Assembly (NCBI GenBank): GCA_017935195.1
Contig: JAGBIB010000105.1
Coordinates: 1-34,317, forward strand
Source of the DNA: Clostridia bacterium
GTDB lineage: Bacteria; Bacillota; Clostridia; Oscillospirales; CAG-272
Direction: 5' to 3'
DNA length: 34,317 bases
Shown here: piece after piece, positions 8,627 to 15,602 of the stretch
Layout of the letters: each line of letters opens with the position of its first letter
Position numbering within the stretch: the stretch's first letter is position 1
The notes under the pieces: generated by a model
The model's input: only the letters and a program-made list of their open reading frames with translations
Databases searched by the model: none
Told to the model about the DNA's origin: nothing
Program-made: the position numbers and the translations under genes

Positions 8627-8752
8627 CACCAAACGGCAGTTTGGTGCATTCAAAGTTTTTGGGATCAAGCCCTTTTTTCAAAAAGGGCTTGCGGGTACCA
8701 AGGGCAGCGCCCTTGGCGGGGTACGGGGCAAAGCCCCGACCTTTGTTTGGTG
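8627..8752. repeat. Palindrome-mosaic intergenic element, copy 1
   Basis: Four perfect hairpins stand in series: CACCAAAC-GGCA-GTTTGGTG (8627-8646), a 12-bp stem CAAGCCCTTTTT with a 2-base loop (8666-8691), CCAAGGGC-AGC-GCCCTTGG (8698-8716) and CGGGGC-AAA-GCCCCG (8724-8738). The whole element is also bounded by CACCAAAC at 8627 and GTTTGGTG at 8745-8752, like terminal inverted repeats. It starts a few bases after the terminator poly-T. A related but not identical element follows the next gene. Confidence 0.7.
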
Positions 8753-8804
8753 TATCTTTAAAAAATATAACACAAACTGATAATTTTTCTCGCAAAATGC
8801 GTTG

Positions 8805-8833
8805 TTGATTTCTTGCTTGTTTTATTGTATACT
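8805..8833 (+). promoter_or_regulatory. Promoter of the XRE regulator gene
   Basis: TTGATT (8805-8810) and TATACT (8828-8833) are 17 bases apart. GGAGG at 8882-8886 and the ATG at 8892 follow, giving a leader of roughly 50 bases. Confidence 0.6.
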
Positions 8834-8891
8834 ATGGATGTCGACAGGAGAACGCCCTTGCAAGGCCCAAAAATATTGTTTGGAGGAAATT

Positions 8892-10061
8892 ATGAAACTT
8901 ACAATTGGTGAAAATATCCGCAGATTCCGCAAGAAGAATGATTTAACGCAAGAGGCGCTTGCCGACCGCTTGGGGGTTACGTACCAGTCTGTCAGCCGTT
9001 GGGAAAAGGGAGCTACCTATCCCGATATGGAGCTGCTGCCCGCCATTGCAAGCCTGCTTGAGGTGACGGTCGACGAGCTTTTGGGCGTGCCCTCTATCGA
9101 AAAGGAGAAGCGTGCCGCGGAAGCCTTTGACGAGCTTCGCCGCGAGTGCGTGAAGCGGGACTACGACGCTGAAAAGATCGTAGAGCTCTTACGTGACATC
9201 CGCAGAAACTATCTTGACAGCGACAAGGCGTGGCGTCCTTGGTGCGAGGGGAACAGCAGAGCCTTCCGCGACCCCAAGATCCTGCCCGAGGTGCGTCTGC
9301 TGGCGCAGGCATTTCTTGAACGCCATCCGATGAATCCCCACGTGCTTGAGACCATGGCAGAGATCGAGGACGAGGAGCATCTGCAGCCTTTTCTTGATCG
9401 GTATGCCGCATCCTTCGACTGCTCTCAGCGCGCCTTGCTCTTTGACCGCTATCTGGTGCTTGGGGATGCACAGCGTTTTGAGCCCGAAAGAAGATATAAG
9501 CTTTATAAATCGATCCTTGCGTTCTTTGACACCCGCAACCTGCTGAAGATGGGGGCAAGCAGAGAGGAACGGGAGATGGCAGAGCTTTTCAGAACCCGAA
9601 TGCTCTCGCTGGTGCGCAGTGATGCCGTGGATGAGTGTCCCGATATGTGGGTAGACGAACGTATAGAGTTTGGCTTTTGGGAAAGCGCACTGCTTGCGGG
9701 GAAGGGCAAAAAAGAGGAGGCGATCTCCAACCTTGAAAAGGTGGTCGGTCTGTTAGAAGACACCATGAAGATCACCGAAAAGGTTCTTTTACCCACCTCC
9801 TGCCGCTTCCTTGAGGGGATGGAGGTTTATGCCGAGGAGAGGTGGAGCGACCGTGACAACCATCCCGACAGTCCCGACGAGCGCTTTATCTTCGTGGTTA
9901 CGCACATCGGAAAGATGTGTACCTGCAGCTGCATCTATCCCGCAAACTACAGCGACAGTCTGCACTCGGAATCCTTTGCCTCTTTGAGAGACGACCCCGC
10001 ATTTGAAGTACTTTGCGATAGGGTAAAGGCGCTGATTTTAACAAGACCCAAGCAAGCTTGA
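8892..10061 (+). CDS. XRE-family transcriptional regulator with long helical C-terminal domain
   Basis: This 389-residue protein starts with a classic Cro/C1 helix-turn-helix (residues about 5-60: IGENIRRFRKKNDLTQEALA, then QSVSRWEKGATYPD). It is followed by about 300 residues of alpha-helical, TPR-like sequence with no catalytic motif. The ATG at 8892 has TGGAGGAAA just upstream; longer frames lack such a site. It stands alone with its own promoter and terminator. Long C-terminal helical domains in this family usually bind a peptide or another ligand, but nothing here shows which, and no target operon is evident. Confidence 0.82.
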   Translation: MKLTIGENIRRFRKKNDLTQEALADRLGVTYQSVSRWEKGATYPDMELLPAIASLLEVTVDELLGVPSIEKEKRAAEAFDELRRECVKRDYDAEKIVELLRDIRRNYLDSDKAWRPWCEGNSRAFRDPKILPEVRLLAQAFLERHPMNPHVLETMAEIEDEEHLQPFLDRYAASFDCSQRALLFDRYLVLGDAQRFEPERRYKLYKSILAFFDTRNLLKMGASREEREMAELFRTRMLSLVRSDAVDECPDMWVDERIEFGFWESALLAGKGKKEEAISNLEKVVGLLEDTMKITEKVLLPTSCRFLEGMEVYAEERWSDRDNHPDSPDERFIFVVTHIGKMCTCSCIYPANYSDSLHSESFASLRDDPAFEVLCDRVKALILTRPKQA

Positions 10062-10077
10062 CAACCTATTTAAAATG

Positions 10078-10106
10078 AAAAACGACGGGAAAACCCGTCG
10101 TTTTTT
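10078..10106 (+). terminator. Intrinsic terminator after the XRE regulator
   Basis: AAAAACGACGGG, loop AAAA, then CCCGTCGTTTTTT form a perfect 12-bp stem ending in six T residues. The A-tract on the other side makes it symmetric. Confidence 0.9.
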
Positions 10107-10121
10107 GTGCTATTTTTCTCG

Positions 10122-10217
10122 CCAAACGGTAGTTTGGAGCGTCAAAAGCTTTTGAAGATTCTAAAGGAACTTTTCACGAAAAGATCCTTGCACGGGTTTT
10201 AGGGCAAAGCCCTAAAA
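10122..10217. repeat. Palindrome-mosaic intergenic element, copy 2
   Basis: The order resembles the copy at 8627: CCAAAC-GGTA-GTTTGG (10122-10137), a small AAAAGCTTTT palindrome (10144-10153), a near-perfect 11-bp hairpin starting AAGGAACTTTT (10164-10189) and TTTTAGGGC-AAA-GCCCTAAAA (10197-10217). The first module and the GC-AAA-GC loop of the last are shared with copy 1. The middle stems differ but still pair. It ends three bases from the trxB stop codon. Confidence 0.65.
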
Positions 10218-10220
10218 AAC

Positions 10221-11126
10221 TCAGCTTCTGCTATCAATATAACGGCAAGCGGCAAGAGCGGCAACGGCACCGTCGGAGATGGCGGTCGCCACTTGTCTGA
10301 TCGACTTGGTGCGGCAGTCGCCTGCGGTAAAGATGCCGGGGGCGCTTGTGGTGCAAGTCTCGGTTGCCGAAATGTAGCCGCGGTCAAGGGTGACAAGGCC
10401 TTCAAAGGGGGCGTTGTCGGGGGCAAGTCCGATGGCAACGAAGACGCCGTCGGAGGAAAGGGTCTGCTCTTCGCCCTTCACGGTGATGGAGGTATAAAGG
10501 GTCTCGCCCTCCTTTTTGAAGGAGTTTACCGTGGCAGAGCAGATCACAGACACGTTTTTGCGGGAAGATAGAATATCCTGCAGGCTTTGCTCGCCCGTTA
10601 AAAAATCGAGGTTTTGCACCACGGTGACCTTGCTTGAGGTTTCGGAAAGCAGTACAGCCTCTTGAAGGGCAGAGTTGCCGCCGCCGATGACCAGCACCTC
10701 CTTGCCTTCAAAGAAGGCGCCGTCGCAAACGGCACAGAAGGAGATGCCCTCTCCCACCAGAGCCTCTTCGCCGGGCACGCCCAGAAGGCGGTGCTTGGCG
10801 CCGGTTGCGATGATGACGGTCTTTCCTTCATAGGATGCCCCGCCCTCGCAAAGCAGCTTTTTATGGTCACCGCAGTCCTCTATGCCGGTGACCGTTTCGA
10901 TCTCGATTTCAGCGCCCAGATTTAATGCCTGCTCCACCATCTTGTCGGCAAGCTCCATACCCGAGAGGGCGGCAAACCCGGGATAGTTTTCAATTTTGGG
11001 TGAGTAGGTCATCTGTCCGCCAAAGCTTCCTTTTTCAAGGATGAGCGCACTTTTGCCCGCTCTTCTTGCGTAAATTGCGGCACAAAGTCCCGCAGGACCT
11101 GCGCCCACGATGAGAATATCGTACAT
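10221..11126 (-). CDS. trxB: Thioredoxin reductase family protein, atypical pyridine-nucleotide site
   Basis: This 301-residue flavoprotein has the FAD fold GAGPAG (residues 8-13), the redox-active CAVC pair (Cys131, Cys134), a second nucleotide fold GGGNSA (148-153) and the C-terminal TAGDCR FAD motif. The NADPH 2'-phosphate motif HRRxxxR of classical enzymes is absent; QNLDFLTGE (171-179) stands in its place. The donor may therefore be NADH or, as in known ferredoxin-dependent relatives, ferredoxin. AAAGGA before the ATG supports the start. The gene lies downstream of nrdD in the same direction, separated by a hairpin array. A natural partner is the redoxin domain at the C-terminus of that NrdD. 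Confidence 0.88.
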   Translation of the reverse strand: MYDILIVGAGPAGLCAAIYARRAGKSALILEKGSFGGQMTYSPKIENYPGFAALSGMELADKMVEQALNLGAEIEIETVTGIEDCGDHKKLLCEGGASYEGKTVIIATGAKHRLLGVPGEEALVGEGISFCAVCDGAFFEGKEVLVIGGGNSALQEAVLLSETSSKVTVVQNLDFLTGEQSLQDILSSRKNVSVICSATVNSFKKEGETLYTSITVKGEEQTLSSDGVFVAIGLAPDNAPFEGLVTLDRGYISATETCTTSAPGIFTAGDCRTKSIRQVATAISDGAVAALAACRYIDSRS

Positions 11127-11268
11127 TTTTCAAATCCTTTCGTTTTTACAGAAGACAAGGGGTTGTCTTAGATTTGCAATTTGAAGCAGACTCTTTGTTT
11201 TCTGCGTTTTTTATGCCGAAGACAATTCGTTGCATACTCGCTTTGCTAAAATCTGTATCTGATGATTT

Positions 11269-11463
11269 GACGGCAAGCCGTCATGAATTGATGCTTCGCA
11301 TCATGATTTCTCGTCGGCTTTCGCTCCTCCATGATTTGAATTGCCCTGCTTTTTTATGCCGCAGGCAATTCATGACCCGCAGGGTCAATTCATGGCGATA
11401 GCCAATTCGTGCCCATAGGGCAATTCATTGGGGGTGTCTCAAATGTAAATTTGAGACACCCCC
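11269..11463. repeat. Array of micro-hairpins with AATTCAT linkers
   Basis: Within the gene-free stretch 11127-11470, short perfect hairpins follow one another: GACGGC-AA-GCCGTC (11269-11282), GATGC-TTC-GCATC (11290-11302), then GCC-GCA-GGC, GACCC-GCA-GGGTC, GGC-GATA-GCC and GCCC-ATA-GGGC. They are joined by an AATTCAT or AATTCGT linker. The array ends in a perfect 15-bp stem, GGGGGTGTCTCAAAT with a GTAA loop (11430-11463), seven bases beyond the nrdD stop. Stems change between units but pairing is kept. The final stem lacks a U-tract in either direction. The remainder of the gap (11127-11268) holds a small AAGACAA-GGGG-TTGTCTT hairpin and the trxB ribosome-binding site. Confidence 0.75.
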
Positions 11464-11470
11464 TCTTGGA

Positions 11471-13858
11471 TTATTTTGCAGAATTGATATAGCCTTTGAT
11501 CTCCGAAACGCCCACATACTTCTTGTAGTCCTTGCCGTCGCTGACCACCAGAGTGGGAGCCTGCATAATGCCGTAGGACTTGGCAAGAGCGGCGTGCTCG
11601 TTTGCCAGCAGCTTTTCAAAGCCGATACCTGCCTTTTCAAGCATGGGTACTGCGATCTTGCAGTTGGGGCAGGTGGCGGTGGTGAAGAGGATGGTTCTTG
11701 CCTCCTCCTCGGCCTGCATAATGGGAGTAGCGTCTGCGGGCGCTTCCTCTGCCGCCTTCTTGGGGGCACCGTGCTTTAAGACGGAGGTCTCGATCACGTA
11801 CTCCTTGCGGTGCTTGAACTCCTGAGACTTGCCCGCGTTCCAGTTCTGAACGGGACGGTAGTAGCCGGTGATTCTGGAGTAGACCTCGGTCTTCTTGCCG
11901 CACTTGGGGCAGGTGTATTCCTCGCCCGAGATGTAGCCGTGCTCACTGCACACAGAGTAGGTGGGAGAGAGGGTATAGTAGGGCAGAGAATAGTTTTCCG
12001 CAATCTTTCTTACCAGATTTGCCGCTGCCTGCCAGTCGGTCACCTTCTCGCCCAGGAAGGCGTGGAAGACGGTACCCGAGGTGTAAAGGGTCTGCAGCTC
12101 GTCCTGAATATCCAGTGCATCGAAGATGTCGCTGGTGTAGGATACGGGCAGGTGGGAGGAGTTGGTGTAGTAGGGGGTGTCGCCCTCGTTCTTGGCGGCG
12201 GTGATGATGTTGGGGAAGCGGGCAACGTCGTGCTTTGCAAGACGGTAGGAGGTGGACTCTGCGGGGGTCGCCTCCAGGTTATAAAGGTCACCGTACTGCT
12301 CCTGATAGTCGGACAGGCGCTCTCTCATGTGATTGAGCACATCCTTGGTGAACTGCTGAGCGCTTTCGTGGGTCAGATCCTTATGGAGCCACGATGCATT
12401 CAAGCACGCTTCGTTCATGCCGACAAGACCGATGGTGGAGAAGTGGTTTGCAAAGCTTCCGAGATAGTGCTTGGTGTAGGGGTAAAGTCCCTCTTCAAGG
12501 AGCTTGGTGATGATGGTTCTCTTGACCTTCAGGGATCTTGCGGCAATGTCCATCATCTTGTCAAGTCTCTTGTAGAATTCCTCGGGAGAGGAGGACAGGT
12601 ATGCAATTCTGGGCATATTGATGGTGACAACGCCCACCGAACCCGTGGACTCACCCGAGCCGAAGAAGCCGCCCGACTTCTTTCTCAGCTCACGCAGGTC
12701 AAGACGGAGTCTGCAGCACATGGAACGAACGTCCGAAGGCTCCATATCCGAGTTGATATAGTTGGAGAAATAGGGAGTACCGTACTTGGCGGTCATCTCA
12801 AAGAGCAGCTTGTTGTTTTCGGTCTCCGACCAGTCGAAGTTCTTGGTGATGGAGTAGGTGGGGATGGGATACTGGAAGCCTCTGCCGTTGGCATCGCCCT
12901 CGATCATGACCTCGATAAAGGCCTTGTTGACCATATCCATCTCAGCCTGGCAGTCGCCGTAGGTGTAGTTCTGCTCCTTGCCGCCCACGATTGCGGGCTG
13001 ATCCTTCAAGTCTGCGGGCACCGTCCAGTCAAGGGTGATGTTGGAGAAGGGTGCCTGGGTACCCCAACGGGAGGGGGTGTTCACGCCGTAGATGAAGGAT
13101 TCAATGCACTTCTTTACCTGATCGTAGTTCAACTGATCGTACTTGACGAATGCGGCAAGATAGGTGTCGAAGGAGGAGAATGCCTGCGCGCCCGCCCACT
13201 CGTTTTGCATGATGCCAAGGAAGTTGACCATCTGGTTGCAAAGGGTTGCCAGATGCTTTGCGGGGGCGGAGGTGATCTTGCCGGTCACGCCGCCAAGACC
13301 CTCTTTGATCAGCTGCTTCAACGACCATCCTGCACAGTATCCGGTAAGCATTGCCAGGTCGTGGAGGTGAATGTCGGCGTTGCGGTGTGCGCCTGCGATC
13401 TCCTCGTCGTAGATCTCGGACAGCCAATAGTTTGCGGTGATGGCACCGGAGTTGGAGAGGATCAGACCGCCCACCGAGTAGGTAACGGTGGAGTTTTCCT
13501 TTACTCTCCAGTCAAGGTCCTTTACGTAGGAGTCTACCACTGCCTTGTAGTCAAGGTAGGTAGAGTTCATGTTTCTGATCTTTTCTCTCTGCTTACGGTA
13601 AAGGATGTATGCCTTTGCCACGTCGTCGTAGCCTGCCTTGATCAGCACCGTTTCCACGCTGTCCTGAATATCTTCCACGCTGACCTTGCCGTCCTTGACC
13701 TTGGTGGCGTAGTCTGCGGTCACCTTCAGCGCCAGCAGATCGATGATATCGTCGTTGAATTCCTTGCTCTGTGCTTCAAATGCCTTCTTGATGGCTGCAG
13801 AGATCTTGGAAAGGTCAAAGTTTGCAACCTTACCGTCTCTTTTCACTACCTGATACAT
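11471..13858 (-). CDS. nrdD: Anaerobic ribonucleoside-triphosphate reductase with fused redoxin domain
   Basis: This 795-residue class III enzyme reduces ribonucleotides to dNTPs with a glycyl radical. Residues 1-90 are an ATP-cone (VVKRDGKVANFD start), followed by the barrel core with adjacent cysteines in SMCCRLRLD. A zinc site follows (CSEHG, then CPKCG), and the glycyl radical residue is Gly665 in RITGYYRP, followed by NAGKSQEF. After an acidic/alanine linker, about 90 extra residues form a thioredoxin/glutaredoxin-like domain with TCPNC (Cys730, Cys733) and the cis-proline APTLVV. The fused redoxin and the double cysteine fit the thioredoxin-reduced rather than the formate-reduced branch of class III enzymes; this is inferred. 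GGAGG precedes the ATG. It has its own promoter after nrdG, with NrdR-like boxes upstream, and trxB lies downstream. Confidence 0.95.
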   Translation of the reverse strand: MYQVVKRDGKVANFDLSKISAAIKKAFEAQSKEFNDDIIDLLALKVTADYATKVKDGKVSVEDIQDSVETVLIKAGYDDVAKAYILYRKQREKIRNMNSTYLDYKAVVDSYVKDLDWRVKENSTVTYSVGGLILSNSGAITANYWLSEIYDEEIAGAHRNADIHLHDLAMLTGYCAGWSLKQLIKEGLGGVTGKITSAPAKHLATLCNQMVNFLGIMQNEWAGAQAFSSFDTYLAAFVKYDQLNYDQVKKCIESFIYGVNTPSRWGTQAPFSNITLDWTVPADLKDQPAIVGGKEQNYTYGDCQAEMDMVNKAFIEVMIEGDANGRGFQYPIPTYSITKNFDWSETENNKLLFEMTAKYGTPYFSNYINSDMEPSDVRSMCCRLRLDLRELRKKSGGFFGSGESTGSVGVVTINMPRIAYLSSSPEEFYKRLDKMMDIAARSLKVKRTIITKLLEEGLYPYTKHYLGSFANHFSTIGLVGMNEACLNASWLHKDLTHESAQQFTKDVLNHMRERLSDYQEQYGDLYNLEATPAESTSYRLAKHDVARFPNIITAAKNEGDTPYYTNSSHLPVSYTSDIFDALDIQDELQTLYTSGTVFHAFLGEKVTDWQAAANLVRKIAENYSLPYYTLSPTYSVCSEHGYISGEEYTCPKCGKKTEVYSRITGYYRPVQNWNAGKSQEFKHRKEYVIETSVLKHGAPKKAAEEAPADATPIMQAEEEARTILFTTATCPNCKIAVPMLEKAGIGFEKLLANEHAALAKSYGIMQAPTLVVSDGKDYKKYVGVSEIKGYINSAK

Positions 13859-13939
13859 TGCGTTCCTCCGTTGATTTTGTTGTTTTTATATTGTTGTACG
13901 TTGCTTGTCTTTTTGTTCTGCGCAAACCGCAGCAACGAT

Positions 13940-13968
13940 ATTGTAGCAGATAACATCTCTCTTGTCAA
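13940..13968 (-). promoter_or_regulatory. Promoter of nrdD
   Basis: Read leftward, TTGACA (13963-13968) and TACAAT (13940-13945) are 17 bases apart, giving a leader of about 75 bases before the ATG. nrdD can therefore be transcribed apart from nrdG. Confidence 0.75.
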
Positions 13969-13975
13969 GGGGGGA

Positions 13976-14023
13976 CAACAATATTTTGACAAAATTTTTC
14001 CTCCACACCACAAGATATAGTGG
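13976..14023 (-). promoter_or_regulatory. Two NrdR-like boxes upstream of nrdD
   Basis: Two 16-base sites resemble the NrdR consensus (core CwATATaTwG): CCACAAGATATAGTGG at 14008-14023 and CAACAATATTTTGACA at 13976-13991. They are 32 bases apart, about three helical turns, which is the arrangement known for NrdR repression of ribonucleotide reductase genes. They lie just upstream of the -35 hexamer. The first is a good match; the second matches 9 of 10 core positions. Confidence 0.6.
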
Positions 14024-14077
14024 TTTGGAGGAAAAGTTAAAAAATATAACGCAGTGGTAGAAAAAGCGGGAAAAAGG

Positions 14078-14776
14078 TCAAATTCCACGCAGGGACACCC
14101 TTTTGGCGTAAGGCGTCAGATGGGGAAGGAAGGTGCGGAGCGCCTCCTCGTCATAGCCCGTCACGGTGGGGTCAAGCACCGTTTCCCCGGCCTTAAATGC
14201 CTGTAAATACCAGCTTTCCGCTCCCTTGATCAGCTCGCCCGCGCCTATGAGAGAGTCAAGATCGTGGAAGGAGCGGGTGACGGTGGTGCGGAATTCGTAG
14301 GGCGTCTGCCCCCTCATTAAAAGGTCGATGGAGGTTAAAACGGGGGCAAGGTCGAAGCGTTCCACGCCCACCGTTTGCCCGTAGCGCTCGGCTGAATTTT
14401 TGATGTCCATTGCCACGTAGTCCGCTGCCTCTGCCTCAAGGACCTTCAAAAGAGCGTCGGGTCTTGTGCCGTTGGTGTCAAGCTTTGTTTTGAAGCCCAT
14501 TTTTTTGATTTTCAAAAGGAAGTCGGCAACCCCCTCCTGCAAGAGGGGCTCGCCCCCCGACAGGCAGACGGCATCAATCTTCTTTTTTCTGCCTTCAAGA
14601 AAATAGAAAAGATCGTCAAGATCGATGAAGGTGGGCATTTCCTCGTCCTTGCCCGTGACTAAGGAGGAGTTGTGGCAGAAGGGACAGCGCATATTGCACC
14701 CGGGGGTAAAGAGGGTGGTGGCGATGAGTCCGGGGTAGTCTACCATGGAAAGCTTTTGAATGCCCTTGATGATCAT
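14078..14776 (-). CDS. nrdG: Anaerobic ribonucleotide reductase activating protein (radical SAM)
   Basis: This 232-residue radical-SAM enzyme generates the glycyl radical on NrdD. It begins GIQKLSMVDYPG, as in the NrdG2-type activase family. The [4Fe-4S] cysteines are Cys27, Cys31 and Cys34 (CNMRCPFC), and the SAM-binding LSGGEPLLQ segment is near residue 80. Its ATG overlaps the stop of the upstream C_GCAxxG-type gene by four bases, which suggests translational coupling. nrdD starts about 220 bases downstream in the same direction. Confidence 0.92.
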   Translation of the reverse strand: MIIKGIQKLSMVDYPGLIATTLFTPGCNMRCPFCHNSSLVTGKDEEMPTFIDLDDLFYFLEGRKKKIDAVCLSGGEPLLQEGVADFLLKIKKMGFKTKLDTNGTRPDALLKVLEAEAADYVAMDIKNSAERYGQTVGVERFDLAPVLTSIDLLMRGQTPYEFRTTVTRSFHDLDSLIGAGELIKGAESWYLQAFKAGETVLDPTVTGYDEEALRTFLPHLTPYAKRVSLRGI

Positions 14777-15258
14777 GGATTCTCCTCCTTTGTTGGCAGG
14801 GGATGCGTTTGGATATACTCTTCAAGGATGTCTGCGGCGGAGACAATGCTGTCGATGCACCCTTTTCTTGCGGAATAATAGCCCTCGGTGCGCTCCTCGG
14901 GCTTGCCGCCCACCTCCGCCTTTATTTTGGTGCGTTCAAGGATCTCGGCACAGATCATCGAGCCGTTTCTCTTCTCGAATTCCTTGCCGATGGTGCGTAC
15001 CCTTTCGTAGTGTGCCGCCTTGCCGTCGTTATCTCCCGGCTGATAGTCGCCGTAAAGAAGACCCAAGGCGATGAAGGCACCGCTCAGCGCCCCGCACACC
15101 AGCCGCATCCTGCCCATTCCTCCGCCGAAGGAGGCGGAGAGCGCAAGGGCGGTCTTTTCGTCAAGACCCGTTTCGTTGCCGAAGGCACAAAGCACTGCCT
15201 GAGCGCAGGTGTAGCCCTTTAAGAAATAGTTTTTTGCAAGTGTTCCTTTGGTGGTCAT
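14773..15258 (-). CDS. C_GCAxxG_C_C family protein (putative redox protein)
   Basis: This 161-residue protein has the conserved-cysteine pattern of the C_GCAxxG_C_C family: Cys18 in GYTCAQAV, Cys24, a glycine-rich GGGMGRMRLVCGALSG segment with Cys55, and two later cysteines (SMICAEI, RKGCIDS). Members are thought to be redox or metal-binding proteins, but the exact role is not established. AAAGGAG precedes the ATG. Its four-base overlap with nrdG makes it a stable partner of the ribonucleotide reductase activation system here, and a role in electron supply or radical protection can be proposed but not shown. Confidence 0.75.
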   Translation of the reverse strand: MTTKGTLAKNYFLKGYTCAQAVLCAFGNETGLDEKTALALSASFGGGMGRMRLVCGALSGAFIALGLLYGDYQPGDNDGKAAHYERVRTIGKEFEKRNGSMICAEILERTKIKAEVGGKPEERTEGYYSARKGCIDSIVSAADILEEYIQTHPLPTKEENP

Positions 15259-15282
15259 AAATGCTCCTTTGGGTAAAAATGA

Positions 15283-15602
15283 TGATGAGTGCGGAGTAGT
15301 GATGAGTGCGGAATGCGGAGTACGGAGTTGTGGAAGTTTTTCGACCGACGGTCGAAAAACACTATAAAATTAAAAGCTATTGTTTAAAAGCTATTGAAAG
15401 CTGTTCGGTTGGGTGCGGACATTGACAGTCGTTTTCTTATTTTCTTAATTGATAGTTGTTTTTTTAGTTGGTTGATAGTCGTTTTTTTTGGTCAATAGTC
15501 TTTTTTATTTCGTTTATTTCGGTAGCTTTTCTCACTTTGCGAGAAAAGCTACCGTAACTCCGCACTCCGCACTTCTTATTCCTGCTTCGCATTCCGCGCT
15601 TC
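15283..15602. repeat. Composite hairpin-rich element with inverted ends (MITE-like)
   Basis: The left end (15283-15331) carries GAGTGCGGAGT and GTGCGGAATGCGGAGT units. The right end (15555-15602) carries them inverted (ACTCCGCACTCCGCAC, then GCATTCCGC). Inside are an 11-bp hairpin GTTTTTCGACC-GAC-GGTCGAAAAAC (15336-15360) and two direct copies of TTAAAAGCTATTG with a 14-base period (15370-15396). Four degenerate copies of TTGATAGTCGTTTTTTT (15422-15507) and a 14-bp hairpin CGGTAGCTTTTCTC (15520-15554) follow. No open frame is present. The right end covers the last codons of the QueG-like gene. Together these fill the gap 15259-15575. Confidence 0.6.

Noticed and set aside
11269-11463. CRISPR-like array between nrdD and trxB.
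   Set aside because: The units are short, of unequal length and self-complementary, with no constant repeat of 25-35 bases, no spacers and no cas genes.
11430-11463. Intrinsic terminator for nrdD.
   Set aside because: The stem is strong but no U-tract follows it in either direction.
11810-14020. Plus-strand open frame of 736 codons opposite nrdD.
   Set aside because: It is antisense to a complete, motif-rich nrdD. Its translation is low-complexity Val/Gly/Leu-rich with no family features. It is a codon-bias shadow.
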